A stretch of 48,450 nt of DNA, from assembly GCA_024643425.1 (NCBI GenBank), contig JAHEMY010000006.1, positions 4,286 through 52,735 of the forward strand, given 5' to 3'. Origin of the DNA: Flavobacteriaceae bacterium. Lineage in GTDB: Bacteria > Bacteroidota > Bacteroidia > Flavobacteriales > Flavobacteriaceae. Every line of letters begins with the position of its first letter. Positions within the stretch are counted from its first letter, which is position 1. Both the position numbers and the translations under genes were made by a program. Positions 19,301-27,508 of this stretch are shown here, piece after piece. The notes beneath the pieces were generated by a model. The model saw nothing but the letters and a program-made list of their open reading frames with translations. It made no database searches and was not told where the DNA came from.

Positions 19301-19948
19301 AGCGTTGCGAAAGGATGTTTCCATATCATCAAGGATGTCTTGTCGGCCACCACCGCCGGTTGAGGTGTCGAGAATGTTTCCTTGGATGGCATAATACATG
19401 CCAGTGTTAGGGTCGATACCCGTAATATTTCCAGCCCAGTTACCATTGTTTGAACCGGTAAATCCTGCAGTCGTAATGTTGCCACCACCATCGATTCCAA
19501 CAATTCCATATTGACGTGTGGTATTGTTATTATTACAGTCATTGGCTTGCATATAAGCAATAATTTGTGCAGGCGTATCTCCCGCCAACATCCTAGTTCT
19601 TGCCCTGCCCTGATTACAAGACGTGTAAGCCGCTTGGGTGTGTATAGCACCAAGAAGGGTTCCACTTGGGCTAAATATAATATCATTTAAAAAATTGATA
19701 TTCCCCGGATAACAACTTGTCCCAGCCCCACCTATTTCTTGGGTATTTGGGTCGTAGGCTACGATAGAAAAGGTGTCTCCCTCATGGTCCCTGGAGGTGT
19801 CTCTATCTTCCCACGAGTCATCATCATTCTCGATGCTTTTCGATTCGGATTGTGTTTTGTTTGGGTAGATAATCGCAAAAACTGACAACAACATGATTGC
19901 TGGGATGATTTGCCTTAAATTCCTTTTATTTCGGGGGTTAACTTTCAT
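16313..19948 (-). CDS. T9SS-secreted carrier with DUF1028 and two MAM-like domains (unit B)
   Basis: A protein of 1211 residues. The hydrophobic N-terminus (residues 11-29) is probably a signal peptide. A DUF1028 domain follows at about 52-265 (FSIVAYDPNTQEIGGAGTSC, then GIVGIDGGGNITTAGFTG); this family resembles Ntn hydrolases, but its activity is unknown. Two MAM-like jelly-roll domains (about 295-462 and 472-640, with SPCFxx, FDYHMFG and DMAIDNI motifs) are separated by a run of seven prolines. A WNGSSWSPSGQPG segment leads to a large shared module (about 760-1130) and a type-A T9SS sorting domain from about 1135 (VKVFPNPTSNSLTI). Residues 768-1044 are encoded by DNA that looks identical to part of the unit A carrier. 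It is the last gene of unit B, 48 nt after the preceding gene. The domain make-up suggests a surface-anchored binding or hydrolytic protein; the substrate is unknown. Confidence 0.9.
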   Translation of the reverse strand: MKVNPRNKRNLRQIIPAIMLLSVFAIIYPNKTQSESKSIENDDDSWEDRDTSRDHEGDTFSIVAYDPNTQEIGGAGTSCYPGNINFLNDIIFSPSGTLLGAIHTQAAYTSCNQGRARTRMLAGDTPAQIIAYMQANDCNNNNTTRQYGIVGIDGGGNITTAGFTGSNNGNWAGNITGIDPNTGMYYAIQGNILDTSTGGGGRQDILDDMETSFRNATGTLADKLMAALQGAKRVGGDNRCINSGNSGLASFVRVQKPTDPVGNPSLDLWEYPNVNYVEPIDVLQCSYDTFVSTPHCRTTINSFPYVMDFETKSWEKEVTCNIRNSWIRTRFATPSANTGPTIPSQGALYAFVESDDLGPDNFSNRVVMGSPCFEIPTNETTEISFDYHMFGATMGTLSLTASNNGGSTWTTLWSESGNKGNSWNSAVIDLTPYAGSTIKLRIDATTGNGSTSDMAIDNIRIGDPPPPPPPVNCVNTINTYDYNEGFEGSIGLWLQESADDGDWIRYSGATPSGNTGPSGASEGSEYIYIEASTNGTPGEIGVNATAILESPCFDFTNAQTADFSFDYHSWGANTGIIALQISEFENIWVTIFSVTGVNNNAWVPTNVNLDTYVGKTIKLRFIGTTGNGFASDLALDNVQLSITEIPGCAGATKTWNGSSWSPSGQPGLNNSVIINGNYNTGTHGDITACSLTVNASRTLTVTSGGFINVDGDIQVDGTLDILHQGSVVQTDPNAFVTKNGTINVHLTTPNLASRDFMVMGSPMTAETRDDVWVDPFLVLYHDTSLFVPNPEVEAQMPGAENFADDNYNNWIIIDEGFNTPINPGEGYIVRPQAGYGQPGGTYNYTYKEGTLNNGDITFDVIYNGNKNSSPNVVANPYPSAISALAFIAENSMVDELFFWEHNTPPSATLPGAGSMNFSMQDISMYNNSGGIAAVSGGNSPNEYISTGQGFAFKATAAGTALFNNDMRRTDNNNTFRRPDGKDRIWLKIANAEYQMQSTTLVAFSEEATIDFDPGYDSRRLATVVSFFSGMENQPHELGIQTRGTYESGVKIPLGYSTLIDEKLEYKISIENIEGVNLSNANVYLRDNFTNTIVRLELTDSSYYSFESEPGTFYNRFTLIFQSEITTLGNSEYDLDSVKVFPNPTSNSLTIYSPNANLHNIEVYDILGKRISEYVVNENNRYSIDLSSLKKGVYFVKIDAENGSITKKVIKK
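16818..17647 (-). repeat. 830-bp identical stretch shared with 23893..24722
   Basis: Comparing the two carriers at a constant offset of 7075 bp, I find no difference between flanking mismatches at 16817 and 17648. Outside this block the genes quickly become only moderately similar. Both copies have the same orientation and reading frame. Confidence 0.88.
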
Positions 19949-19996
19949 GATAGTAAGTATAGATTGGGAATTGGGGGTGTTGTAATAAAGTTTGGT

Positions 19997-20848
19997 TTAA
20001 AGCTGTTGTAAAAGTGTAATAGTCAAATAGCCATCTTGTGCATTGTCAGTTAAACCGTTATTTCCATTATAAGGCCCTGAACAAATCCCAAAAAATGCAT
20101 ACCCAGTGGTAGCTCCTCCGCAAAAACTAGTTACATTGAGACTATTAGGGTCTACATTTTGATGGTCCCACAGCCTTGCTCGCACCTTTAAATTATAGGT
20201 TGTTCCTTCATAAAGTGTTACAAGGTGAATGAACGTGGTTTGGCGGCCCAAAGCTTGAAAGGCATTGCTGGGGGTTCTCTTTGTATTTGATGAAACTGTA
20301 TTTTCGGCAACTTTTGTACCATCTATTTCTAACATATAAGACCCGTGAACGGTTGCTTCGTAAGATGTGTTTAAATGGTTTGGTGCTGCAATATAGCCCG
20401 TAACATGCAATTCGTATACTCCAGTATAGGGAGCGATAAAGTCTTGGTCTAATCCCGGAATCGTGTAAGTGGTTGTTATATCGGCAGCTCTTACAATTTC
20501 TGTCTGTTCATACTGAGTAGTAAAACCAGCATTGAAAATCTTTTCCCATTGCATCCCATTCCAAAAATAAAAACCAGGGGACACACTATCTTCACCAATA
20601 CCAGAAGTTAAAGTGTTATAAACCCACAATCCTTCAACTGGAGATGTAATAGTAGACACATCATTTCTAGAAGACAATTCCACATTTGGGATCATAAGTC
20701 CTTTATCATCACTGTTAAGCTGAACAATTGCGCCATTTTTAATTGCTAAGCTTCCTGACGAATCTTCACCAATTACAACCTGAGCAGAGGCGTTCATAGA
20801 AACAATTAAAATGATTGCTAAAAACTGAATTATATAGTATTTTTTCAT
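19997..20848 (-). CDS. secreted fibre-like protein, unit B, gene 3
   Basis: A protein of 283 residues. The signal peptide ends at about residue 22 (NASAQ). The N-terminal module is VVIGEDSSGSLAIKNGAIVQ, then GLMIPNVELSS, VEGLWVYNT and SPGFYFWNGMQWEKIF. Next comes a linker (QYEQTEIVRAAD) and a beta-rich domain with DFIAPYTGVYELHVTGY, close in pattern to C1q/TNF-like domains (F.AP..G.Y). The C-terminus ends DAQDGYLTITLLQQL, like the other unit B proteins. It has two cysteines, both in the segment FCGGATTGYAFFGIC, possibly a disulphide. There is no sorting domain. It sits 26 nt after the previous gene and 48 nt before the carrier. Confidence 0.85.
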   Translation of the reverse strand: MKKYYIIQFLAIILIVSMNASAQVVIGEDSSGSLAIKNGAIVQLNSDDKGLMIPNVELSSRNDVSTITSPVEGLWVYNTLTSGIGEDSVSPGFYFWNGMQWEKIFNAGFTTQYEQTEIVRAADITTTYTIPGLDQDFIAPYTGVYELHVTGYIAAPNHLNTSYEATVHGSYMLEIDGTKVAENTVSSNTKRTPSNAFQALGRQTTFIHLVTLYEGTTYNLKVRARLWDHQNVDPNSLNVTSFCGGATTGYAFFGICSGPYNGNNGLTDNAQDGYLTITLLQQL

Positions 20849-20874
20849 GATGCTGAGATTAGATCATTGGTTTT

Positions 20875-22221
20875 TTAAAATTGTTTAATAAGGCTTATAG
20901 TCATTCTTCCGCGTTGCGCATCATTGATACCACTACCAGAGTACCCGCTTGTGTCTCTTCCAAAAGATCCAGTGCCTGTATTGTTTGCAAGCCATTCTCT
21001 TCCTCGAACGGCAAATCTGTAGATGGTTCCGGCCTCTAATTCAATGTTATAAATAATGGTTGCGCTTTGTGCTAGGTTGTTCACTGTTGTGCTCCCGAGG
21101 CGTTTGGACGAAGTGGTAATATATGCTTCCTTTATGGTTGTAGAAATATCTACAGGAGGCGATGGAGGCCCAGCAGTATTGTTTACGGAAATGTTATCTA
21201 TGGCCATATCAGATCTTGAACCACCCCCGATAACGCCATTAAATCTAAGTTGAACACTTCCTCCTGCATAACCCGATAAATCGATACTTTCCGAATACCA
21301 AGAATTACCTTGATTTCCCGACTGGGACCATAACGAGGACCAAGACGCACCGTCATCATCGCTAATTTCCAGGTCAAGAGTTCCCATACTACTACCATAC
21401 ATATGATAGTCGAAATTAATGGATGCCTCTGTCTCTCCTGAGAGGTCAAAGCATGGAGAATTTAAAATTGATTGCTCGTTACTATTGTTACTTGCTTCTA
21501 AATATAAATACCAGCTTCCATCAGAACCTGTACTAGGTCCTGTACTACTGGTAGGAGTTCCTCCGCTATCCCGGATCCAGTCGTTATCATCTCCTGTATC
21601 CTGCGTCCATAATCCGAATGAACTTTCAAAACTTTCACTGTACGGGAAGGTGGAAATTCCACCGGAACAACCTACTGAACCTCCGCCTGCAGACCTTGAA
21701 CCCATGGCAAGACTTATAGAACCTTGGGCTGCACCATCTCCTGATGTGCTTATCAAGTCGCCCGCCGAATAATACCCTTCAACTCTAATTTGATAGGTTC
21801 CACTAAATGGTACCGTAATTTCGCCAGTATCCAGTCCTGGAAGAGTAACATATGTAGTGTTGCTTGTACTTGCGGTTACGGCTGCGGTTTGTTCATATTC
21901 TAAGGTGTAGCCTTGCGTAAAAAAACGACGCCAGGTACTCCCGTCAAAATAGTAAAACCCGGGTGATACCGCGTTACCAGAACTTCCTCCGGTTGCGGTA
22001 TTGTAAACCAATAAACCAGCAGAAGGTGCGGGTGTTATGGTGGTTACGTCATCTGTTCCTGTCAACGCAATCTTAGTCATCAAAAACCCTTTGTCTGTAG
22101 CTGTAATATCAAATACAGATGAAGCTTCTGGGGTAGTTGTGTTCACCCCAACTTGAGCATTTGAGATTAAGGTATTAATCACAATACAGATGCTTGCTAA
22201 AAATATTCGTTTTGAAAGCAT
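20875..22221 (-). CDS. secreted fibre-like protein with inserted MAM domain, unit B, gene 2
   Basis: A protein of 448 residues from the ATG at 22221 (MLSKRIFLAS); the in-frame TTG further upstream adds 11 residues before a normal signal peptide and is unlikely. The N-terminal module (VGVNTTTPEASSVFDIT to VSPGFYYFDGSTWRRF) and the C1q-like domain (ITVPFSGTYQIRVEGYYSAG) match the preceding gene. At about residues 188-350 a whole MAM-like domain (CSGGISTFPYSESFE to SDMAIDNISVNN) is inserted in a loop. The paralogue simply reads through there, and its sequence resumes at TTSSKRLGSTTVNNL. The MAM domain is the same type as the two in the carrier downstream. It ends RGRMTISLIKQF. Confidence 0.87.
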   Translation of the reverse strand: MLSKRIFLASICIVINTLISNAQVGVNTTTPEASSVFDITATDKGFLMTKIALTGTDDVTTITPAPSAGLLVYNTATGGSSGNAVSPGFYYFDGSTWRRFFTQGYTLEYEQTAAVTASTSNTTYVTLPGLDTGEITVPFSGTYQIRVEGYYSAGDLISTSGDGAAQGSISLAMGSRSAGGGSVGCSGGISTFPYSESFESSFGLWTQDTGDDNDWIRDSGGTPTSSTGPSTGSDGSWYLYLEASNNSNEQSILNSPCFDLSGETEASINFDYHMYGSSMGTLDLEISDDDGASWSSLWSQSGNQGNSWYSESIDLSGYAGGSVQLRFNGVIGGGSRSDMAIDNISVNNTAGPPSPPVDISTTIKEAYITTSSKRLGSTTVNNLAQSATIIYNIELEAGTIYRFAVRGREWLANNTGTGSFGRDTSGYSGSGINDAQRGRMTISLIKQF

Positions 22222-22295
22222 AAAAAGTTTTTTTGTTAGTGTTTTTAATATCAATTGATCTGAACTTGGATTCTTCCGTCAGAGCAATACAGTAC

Positions 22296-23120
22296 TTATT
22301 GTTGTTTTAATAATGTGATAGACAAGGATCCTCTGTGCGCATCATTGACTCCACTGGCACCTGGATAGCCACTTGTGTTTTTACCAAATGTTCCAAGATC
22401 AACATTATTTCGAGACCACTCTCTTCCTGATACATAAAATCGGTAAGTATCTAACACGTCAAGGTCAACGGTATATATAATGGTGGTATTTTGGGGTAAA
22501 TTGTTCATGGTGGTACTTCCAATTCTTTTGGAAGTAGAGGTTACATATTGCTCTTTCAAGTTTACTGGGGCACCTGAGTTGGTAACCATGAACAAACTTA
22601 CTGAGGCTTGTCCAACCCCCTCTGATGTTGTGCTAGACAGATTGCCACAGGCATAGGTGGTTTCTACTTTAATGTGATAAGTCCCTGAATACGGCACATT
22701 AATAGTTCCGGTATCAAGTCCTGAAATTTGAGTATAAGTAGAACTAGAACTGTTTGCTACAGTTTCTGAACTTTGATCATATTTTATTCCATAACCTCTA
22801 CTGTATAATCGTTCCCACAAGGCTCCGTTAAAAAAATAGAACCCCGGGGTTACCTGAACGGGAAGCGCGCCAGCTGTTACTTTATTGTATACTAAAAGTC
22901 CAGTAGTCGCATTCGGTGTAATGGTGGTAGTATCGTCTGTTCCGGTGAGTTCAACTCGTGGGATTAAAAAACCACCATTGTTGGAATAAATGTCCAAAAG
23001 GGCTCCAGAAGCGGGATTGTCAGTATTAATACCCACTTGAGTAAAGCCATTTGCCGCTATTAAAAGATGAAAACAAAGGGCTGCGACCTTTATTCTACGT
23101 GAAGTAGAGCTTAGTTTCAT
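22296..23120 (-). CDS. secreted fibre-like protein, unit B, gene 1
   Basis: A protein of 274 residues from the ATG at 23120 (MKLSSTSRRIKVAALCF), which begins a normal signal peptide. An in-frame GTG at 23198 is rejected because it lies in the conserved upstream element. The N-terminal module is VGINTDNPASGALLDIYSN, then GFLIPRVELTGTDDTT, GLLVYN and VTPGFYFFNGALWERLY. The C1q-like domain carries INVPYSGTYHIKVETTYACG and ends RGSLSITLLKQQ. The mature protein has one cysteine (TYACG). It is a close paralogue of the next gene without the MAM insertion, so it shows the uninterrupted form of that fold. Confidence 0.86.
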   Translation of the reverse strand: MKLSSTSRRIKVAALCFHLLIAANGFTQVGINTDNPASGALLDIYSNNGGFLIPRVELTGTDDTTTITPNATTGLLVYNKVTAGALPVQVTPGFYFFNGALWERLYSRGYGIKYDQSSETVANSSSSTYTQISGLDTGTINVPYSGTYHIKVETTYACGNLSSTTSEGVGQASVSLFMVTNSGAPVNLKEQYVTSTSKRIGSTTMNNLPQNTTIIYTVDLDVLDTYRFYVSGREWSRNNVDLGTFGKNTSGYPGASGVNDAHRGSLSITLLKQQ

Positions 23121-23185
23121 AAATAGGTTTTTTAAATTTGGGTATACAATAATAATCAAAAAATTCCTTGAAACACAATTAAAAA

Positions 23186-23240
23186 CGATGAAATGCACTA
23201 TAAATCAATAAAATAAGATAAATCCTACAAAATATATTAT
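23186..23240 (-). promoter_or_regulatory. conserved upstream element of unit B (shared with unit A)
   Basis: The minus strand carries a TATATTTTGTAG-type -7 region, an AT-rich stretch, and then ATAGTGCATTTCATCG. The GTGCATTTCATCG core (23186-23198) ends 66 nt before the first start codon. The same order of parts occurs before unit A at nearly the same distance. Confidence 0.6.
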
Positions 23241-23333
23241 AAATAACAGATTGTTGAAAGAGTTATCTCCTAAATTCAAATGTTCAATTGGAATGCTGCC
23301 AAACGTAAATAGGAGATTTGGAAAGAAATTAAA

Positions 23334-23358
23334 AAAGCAGTGCTTTTAACACTGCTTT
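23334..23358 (-). terminator. terminator of unit A
   Basis: Stem AAAGCAGTG / CACTGCTTT with a 7-nt loop. The minus strand runs on into T-rich sequence. It is 33 nt past the carrier stop and separates units A and B. Confidence 0.8.
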
Positions 23359-23390
23359 CAATAATAAAACACCCAAAATATGTCTTATTT

Positions 23391-26300
23391 CTATTTTTTG
23401 ATCACTTTCTTGGTAACCGAACCACTTTCGGTGTCAATTTTGACAAAGTATACACCGGTTTCTAAACTTGAAAGTTCAATAGTATACCCATGATGTTCCC
23501 CTTGAATATTCTCAGCAAGACGTTTTCCAAGGATGTCATACACTTCAATGTTACGAAGATTAGCATTTGGCGAATAGACAGTTAACGAATTACTGGTTGG
23601 ATTAGGAAACACCATTACCGAATCCAGTTCATTTTCGTCGGGACCAAGGGTAACCTCACTTTGGAAAATAAGTGTGAATCGGTTATAAAACGTACCGGGT
23701 TCGCTTTCGAAAGCGTAATACGAGGAATCCATTTGTTCTAGTAAAACAATGGTATTGGTAAAATTATCTCTTAAAAACACATTGGCATTTGATAAATTAA
23801 CACCTTCGATGTTTTCAATTGAAATTTTATATTCTAGTTTTTCGTCGATCAAGGTTGAATACCCCAGCGGAATTTTAACACCACTTTCGTAAGTTCCTCG
23901 GGTTTGAATTCCTAATTCATGAGGTTGATTTTCCATACCGCTAAAGAAAGAAACAACGGTCGCTAAACGACGGCTGTCGTATCCAGGATCAAAATCGATG
24001 GTGGCTTCCTCTGAAAAAGCTACAAGTGTAGTCGATTGCATTTGATATTCGGCATTTGCAATTTTTAACCAAATACGGTCTTTACCATCGGGACGTCTGA
24101 AGGTATTGTTGTTGTCGGTACGACGCATGTCATTATTAAACAAAGCGGTACCGGCAGCAGTTGCTTTAAATGCAAATCCTTGTCCTGTAGAAATATACTC
24201 GTTCGGAGAGTTTCCACCACTTACAGCGGCAATTCCTCCGGAGTTATTGTACATGGAAATATCTTGCATTGAAAAATTCATGGAACCGGCTCCGGGTAAC
24301 GTCGCACTGGGCGGTGTGTTGTGTTCCCAGAAAAAGAGCTCGTCTACCATACTATTTTCAGCGATAAATGCTAAGGCTGAAATAGCTGAAGGGTAGGGGT
24401 TGGCCACCACATTAGGGCTGGAATTCTTATTACCGTTGTAGATTACATCGAAGGTGATGTCACCATTATTTAGTGTTCCTTCTTTGTAAGTATAGTTATA
24501 AGTTCCACCCGGTTGTCCATACCCGGCTTGTGGACGAACAATATAGCCTTCCCCGGGATTAATGGGAGTATTAAATCCTTCGTCAATAATGATCCAGTTG
24601 TTGTAATTGTCGTCGGCAAAATTCTCTGCACCTGGCATTTGTGCTTCAACTTCTGGATTTGGCACAAATAACGACGTGTCGTGGTACAGCACTAAGAATG
24701 GATCTACCCATACATCGTCACGGGTTTCAGCCGTCATCGGACTTCCCATCACCATAAAGTCACGAGAGGCTAAGTCTGGAGTAGTTAGATTTACATTGAT
24801 CATAGCACCTCCAATTTTATTTACAGTAGCATTAGGGTCAACTTGTACCACACTTCCTTGGTGTGCTACAATTAAGCTCCCGGCAACATTAATATCGCCA
24901 TTGGTTTTAAGGTAGTCACCAGCATTTATGGTTAAAGATGCTGAATTGTTAATAGTACATGTACAGGCATCGATACTTGTATTAGATACGGTGGTGTATG
25001 TACCATCAATAATGGCATTCGATCCAGGGCCAGGAACACCATCACTCCAACTGCCGCCGGAATAAGTGGTTGGGGCGGCGGCTATGGTTACAGTAGAAAC
25101 ACAAGAAGCCTTATTTCCATAGTCGTCTTCTCCTTCCAAGGTAATATTAAAAGTGCCACCAACATCGGCACAGGTGAACGTAGTTTGTCCGGTCAAGGTC
25201 CAATCTACAATTCCGAAGTCGTCGGTAGAGCCATTGTCCAGATCTGTTTCATCGATCGTTGCAGTACCTGTATTTGGATCCAAATAGATGGTCGGACTCT
25301 GGCAAATAATAGTAGGTGGGGTGTTGTCGTAATTTGGATCACGCATAATGAAAAGGCCTCCATCACCACCACTATTGTCATTTCCAAATCCAGTGGTAAA
25401 AATATTTCCACTTTCAAAAAAGGGATAAACATTCCAAGTACCATGAAAACTCGCGGTATTAGAACTAGGATAAGTATCCATAAAAGCAACTTCTGTCATG
25501 CTTGGCGTAGAATCATACAAGCCATTAACTTTCAATACGCGAACACCTGCCGCATAATTAGCTAAATAAAAACGGTTACCCTTTACATAACCATTGTGGT
25601 CTATAGCTGGTGTGCTTCCGTAATATGTATAAAATAAGGAAGGACTATCTAAGTCTTCAAAGTCAAATACTAATGTTCTGGTATTGAAACCATGGTTTTC
25701 TTCATCCACTTCATCTCCAAGAATAAAAAATCGGCGATCTTCAGTGAACCAACCTTGATGGGTGTAATTTACATTGGGATAATTTACTGTATTAATATTA
25801 ACAGGATTGGCTTTATTCGTTACGTCAACAATCACAATTTCGTTTTCATTGGCGCCAATCATTATTTCTTTACCTATATAATCTGGGTCGGGGCCATCGT
25901 AAGTTAGTACTTGTGCATCATGAAAGTAATCACTTCCACCGTATTCACCAACGATTATAGGATTTGTAGGGTTCTGTATATTAACAAATATCGGACCGCC
26001 ATTAGAATTACTACTCCTATTAACCCCAACAATATAAGCAAATCCAGATTCTTCATTAATAACAATATTGTGGGCTCTGCCATCATTCGATCCACCGTCA
26101 CCAATAAATAAATGTGCATCTTCCAATAATATTCTACTGCTAGATCCAGTTCCACTAGGAGTTAATCCTCTAAGTCTAGTTAAATCAAATATTTGAAGAC
26201 CATCCGCGGAAACTTCACTGACTACAAAGGCATGATTACTATATACCTTTACGTCACGCCATAGATTTGAACCACCAGAATGTGAGTCCATACGCCCCAA

Positions 26301-26591
26301 ATAGACTGGATTAATTGGGTCCGTAATGTCTACAAACGCGGTTCCATTATTTAACGCAACTATGGCATATTCATGCCCGTCAAAGTCAGAATCTGTCCAG
26401 CCCCAAGAATCTTGACATTCATAAGCATCAAAATCTGAACTAGGTATATATGATTGTAAAGTAAGTCCCGAACAAGGATAGTCATTATTTGGGCCTCCAC
26501 CTGGAATTACTATAGTTCCTCCAGAACAAGGTGTTTGTGCAATCGCGATCGAAGCACTTAACACAGCTAGAATAAATGTAACTTTTTTCAT
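23391..26591 (-). CDS. T9SS-secreted carrier with choice-of-anchor B / LVIVD domain (unit A)
   Basis: A protein of 1066 residues with a signal peptide at 1-18 (IAIAQ). Residues about 25-425 form a choice-of-anchor B type beta-propeller of LVIVD-like repeats (EYAIVALNNGTAFVDITDP, then NEIVIVDVTNKANPVNI). One HYR/Ig-like domain follows at about 430-505. A GSWSDGVPGPGSNAIIDG segment leads to the large module shared with the unit B carrier, and a T9SS sorting domain begins at about 990 (VMVFPNPTSNSLTVYS). Residues 624-900 come from DNA that looks identical to the unit B carrier. It is the last gene of unit A, 64 nt after the last small gene. It is probably the surface-anchored partner of the six small proteins upstream; that role is inference. 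Confidence 0.9.
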   Translation of the reverse strand: MKKVTFILAVLSASIAIAQTPCSGGTIVIPGGGPNNDYPCSGLTLQSYIPSSDFDAYECQDSWGWTDSDFDGHEYAIVALNNGTAFVDITDPINPVYLGRMDSHSGGSNLWRDVKVYSNHAFVVSEVSADGLQIFDLTRLRGLTPSGTGSSSRILLEDAHLFIGDGGSNDGRAHNIVINEESGFAYIVGVNRSSNSNGGPIFVNIQNPTNPIIVGEYGGSDYFHDAQVLTYDGPDPDYIGKEIMIGANENEIVIVDVTNKANPVNINTVNYPNVNYTHQGWFTEDRRFFILGDEVDEENHGFNTRTLVFDFEDLDSPSLFYTYYGSTPAIDHNGYVKGNRFYLANYAAGVRVLKVNGLYDSTPSMTEVAFMDTYPSSNTASFHGTWNVYPFFESGNIFTTGFGNDNSGGDGGLFIMRDPNYDNTPPTIICQSPTIYLDPNTGTATIDETDLDNGSTDDFGIVDWTLTGQTTFTCADVGGTFNITLEGEDDYGNKASCVSTVTIAAAPTTYSGGSWSDGVPGPGSNAIIDGTYTTVSNTSIDACTCTINNSASLTINAGDYLKTNGDINVAGSLIVAHQGSVVQVDPNATVNKIGGAMINVNLTTPDLASRDFMVMGSPMTAETRDDVWVDPFLVLYHDTSLFVPNPEVEAQMPGAENFADDNYNNWIIIDEGFNTPINPGEGYIVRPQAGYGQPGGTYNYTYKEGTLNNGDITFDVIYNGNKNSSPNVVANPYPSAISALAFIAENSMVDELFFWEHNTPPSATLPGAGSMNFSMQDISMYNNSGGIAAVSGGNSPNEYISTGQGFAFKATAAGTALFNNDMRRTDNNNTFRRPDGKDRIWLKIANAEYQMQSTTLVAFSEEATIDFDPGYDSRRLATVVSFFSGMENQPHELGIQTRGTYESGVKIPLGYSTLIDEKLEYKISIENIEGVNLSNANVFLRDNFTNTIVLLEQMDSSYYAFESEPGTFYNRFTLIFQSEVTLGPDENELDSVMVFPNPTSNSLTVYSPNANLRNIEVYDILGKRLAENIQGEHHGYTIELSSLETGVYFVKIDTESGSVTKKVIKK
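23893..24722 (-). repeat. 830-bp identical stretch shared with 16818..17647
   Basis: Second copy of the identical block, flanked by mismatches at 23892 and 24723. It encodes residues of the shared module such as DFMVMGSPMTAETRDDVW and the region downstream of it. Confidence 0.88.
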
Positions 26592-26655
26592 AAGTAGGTT
26601 TTTTTAAATATGTTTAGCGATAAAAAAGGGCATTTTCTATCGTATATTTTAAAAA

Positions 26656-27495
26656 TTATTCAACTAAATAAGTAAATTCAATATCGCAGGGCAATCCGAT
26701 GCCCACATAGGACATTCCTGTTCCGGAATCTCCATTATTAACAAAATTATCGGATACATATACATCAATTTCAAAACGATAAGGGAATGCAACGCCGGCT
26801 GTTAAGTCAACATACACAATTAAAGAAGTATCATGTCTAAATTGATCAAAATAGGTTCCGCCATTAATATCGTTATTATGAACAGAGTATGCATGTGTAT
26901 AAATATAATAAACATCTGGGCCCAGAGTGATTCTAAAGAATCCTTCCTGTGTTGCCATTGAGGTAGGAAAACCTGGAGCTAGTTCAACTTCACCGGCACC
27001 AAAATTAAAATTTGCTTTAATTCGATAGGTCCCTGTATATTTTGGAGTAAAGGAAGAACTTGCGCCTAATCCATTTACATCAACAAAATCGTCTTGCCAT
27101 GCTGTACTACCTGTGGCAATTCTTTGGCCTATAGGTGATTGTTCAACAATTTCAGAATCTTCTTTGATGTACTGCGTCGTCCATTGAGATCCGTCCCAAG
27201 CATAAATGCCTGGGTATACATCATTACTTCCGTTAGTGGTGGTTGCGGTGTTATATACAACAGTTCCCGCCACTAAATTTCCACCATCCGGATTTAGAAC
27301 GGGAGCCTCTATTAAAGTAGAAGTCAATGCAAATCGTGGGTAAATGATCCCTGCGGTACTATTTTGCATATCGACCAATCCTTTAGGACTAGTTGTAGGA
27401 GTCCCGTTGCTCATCGACACCTGTGCAAAAGAAGAAATGGCAACCAGGAAAAAAATTCCTGAAAATATATTTTTATATATGTAAAGTTCTTTCAT
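26656..27495 (-). CDS. secreted fibre-like protein, unit A, type C' (gene 6)
   Basis: A protein of 279 residues with a signal peptide to about residue 25 (SSFAQ). The N-terminal module is atypical at the start (VSMSNGTPTTSPKGLVDMQ) but then standard: GTVVYNTATTTNGSNDVYPG, YAWDGSQWTTQYIKED. In the C1q-like domain it shares YTGTYRIKANFNFGAGE, MATQEGFFRI, YTHAYSVHN and FRHDTSLIVY with gene 3, so the two are the C members of the duplicated set. The mature protein has one cysteine, in LPCDIEFTYLVE at the C-terminus. It is 13 nt after gene 5. Confidence 0.86.
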   Translation of the reverse strand: MKELYIYKNIFSGIFFLVAISSFAQVSMSNGTPTTSPKGLVDMQNSTAGIIYPRFALTSTLIEAPVLNPDGGNLVAGTVVYNTATTTNGSNDVYPGIYAWDGSQWTTQYIKEDSEIVEQSPIGQRIATGSTAWQDDFVDVNGLGASSSFTPKYTGTYRIKANFNFGAGEVELAPGFPTSMATQEGFFRITLGPDVYYIYTHAYSVHNNDINGGTYFDQFRHDTSLIVYVDLTAGVAFPYRFEIDVYVSDNFVNNGDSGTGMSYVGIGLPCDIEFTYLVE

Positions 27496-27508
27496 GATTT
27501 GGAAGCTT

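Noticed and set aside
23121-23198. GTG start extending the unit B gene 1 by 26 residues
   Set aside because: It lies in the conserved upstream element, and the ATG at 23120 starts a normal signal peptide.
16313-26591. Insertion sequence or transposon as the cause of the repeated carrier block
   Set aside because: There is no transposase and there are no inverted ends or target duplications. The shared block lies inside two coding frames.
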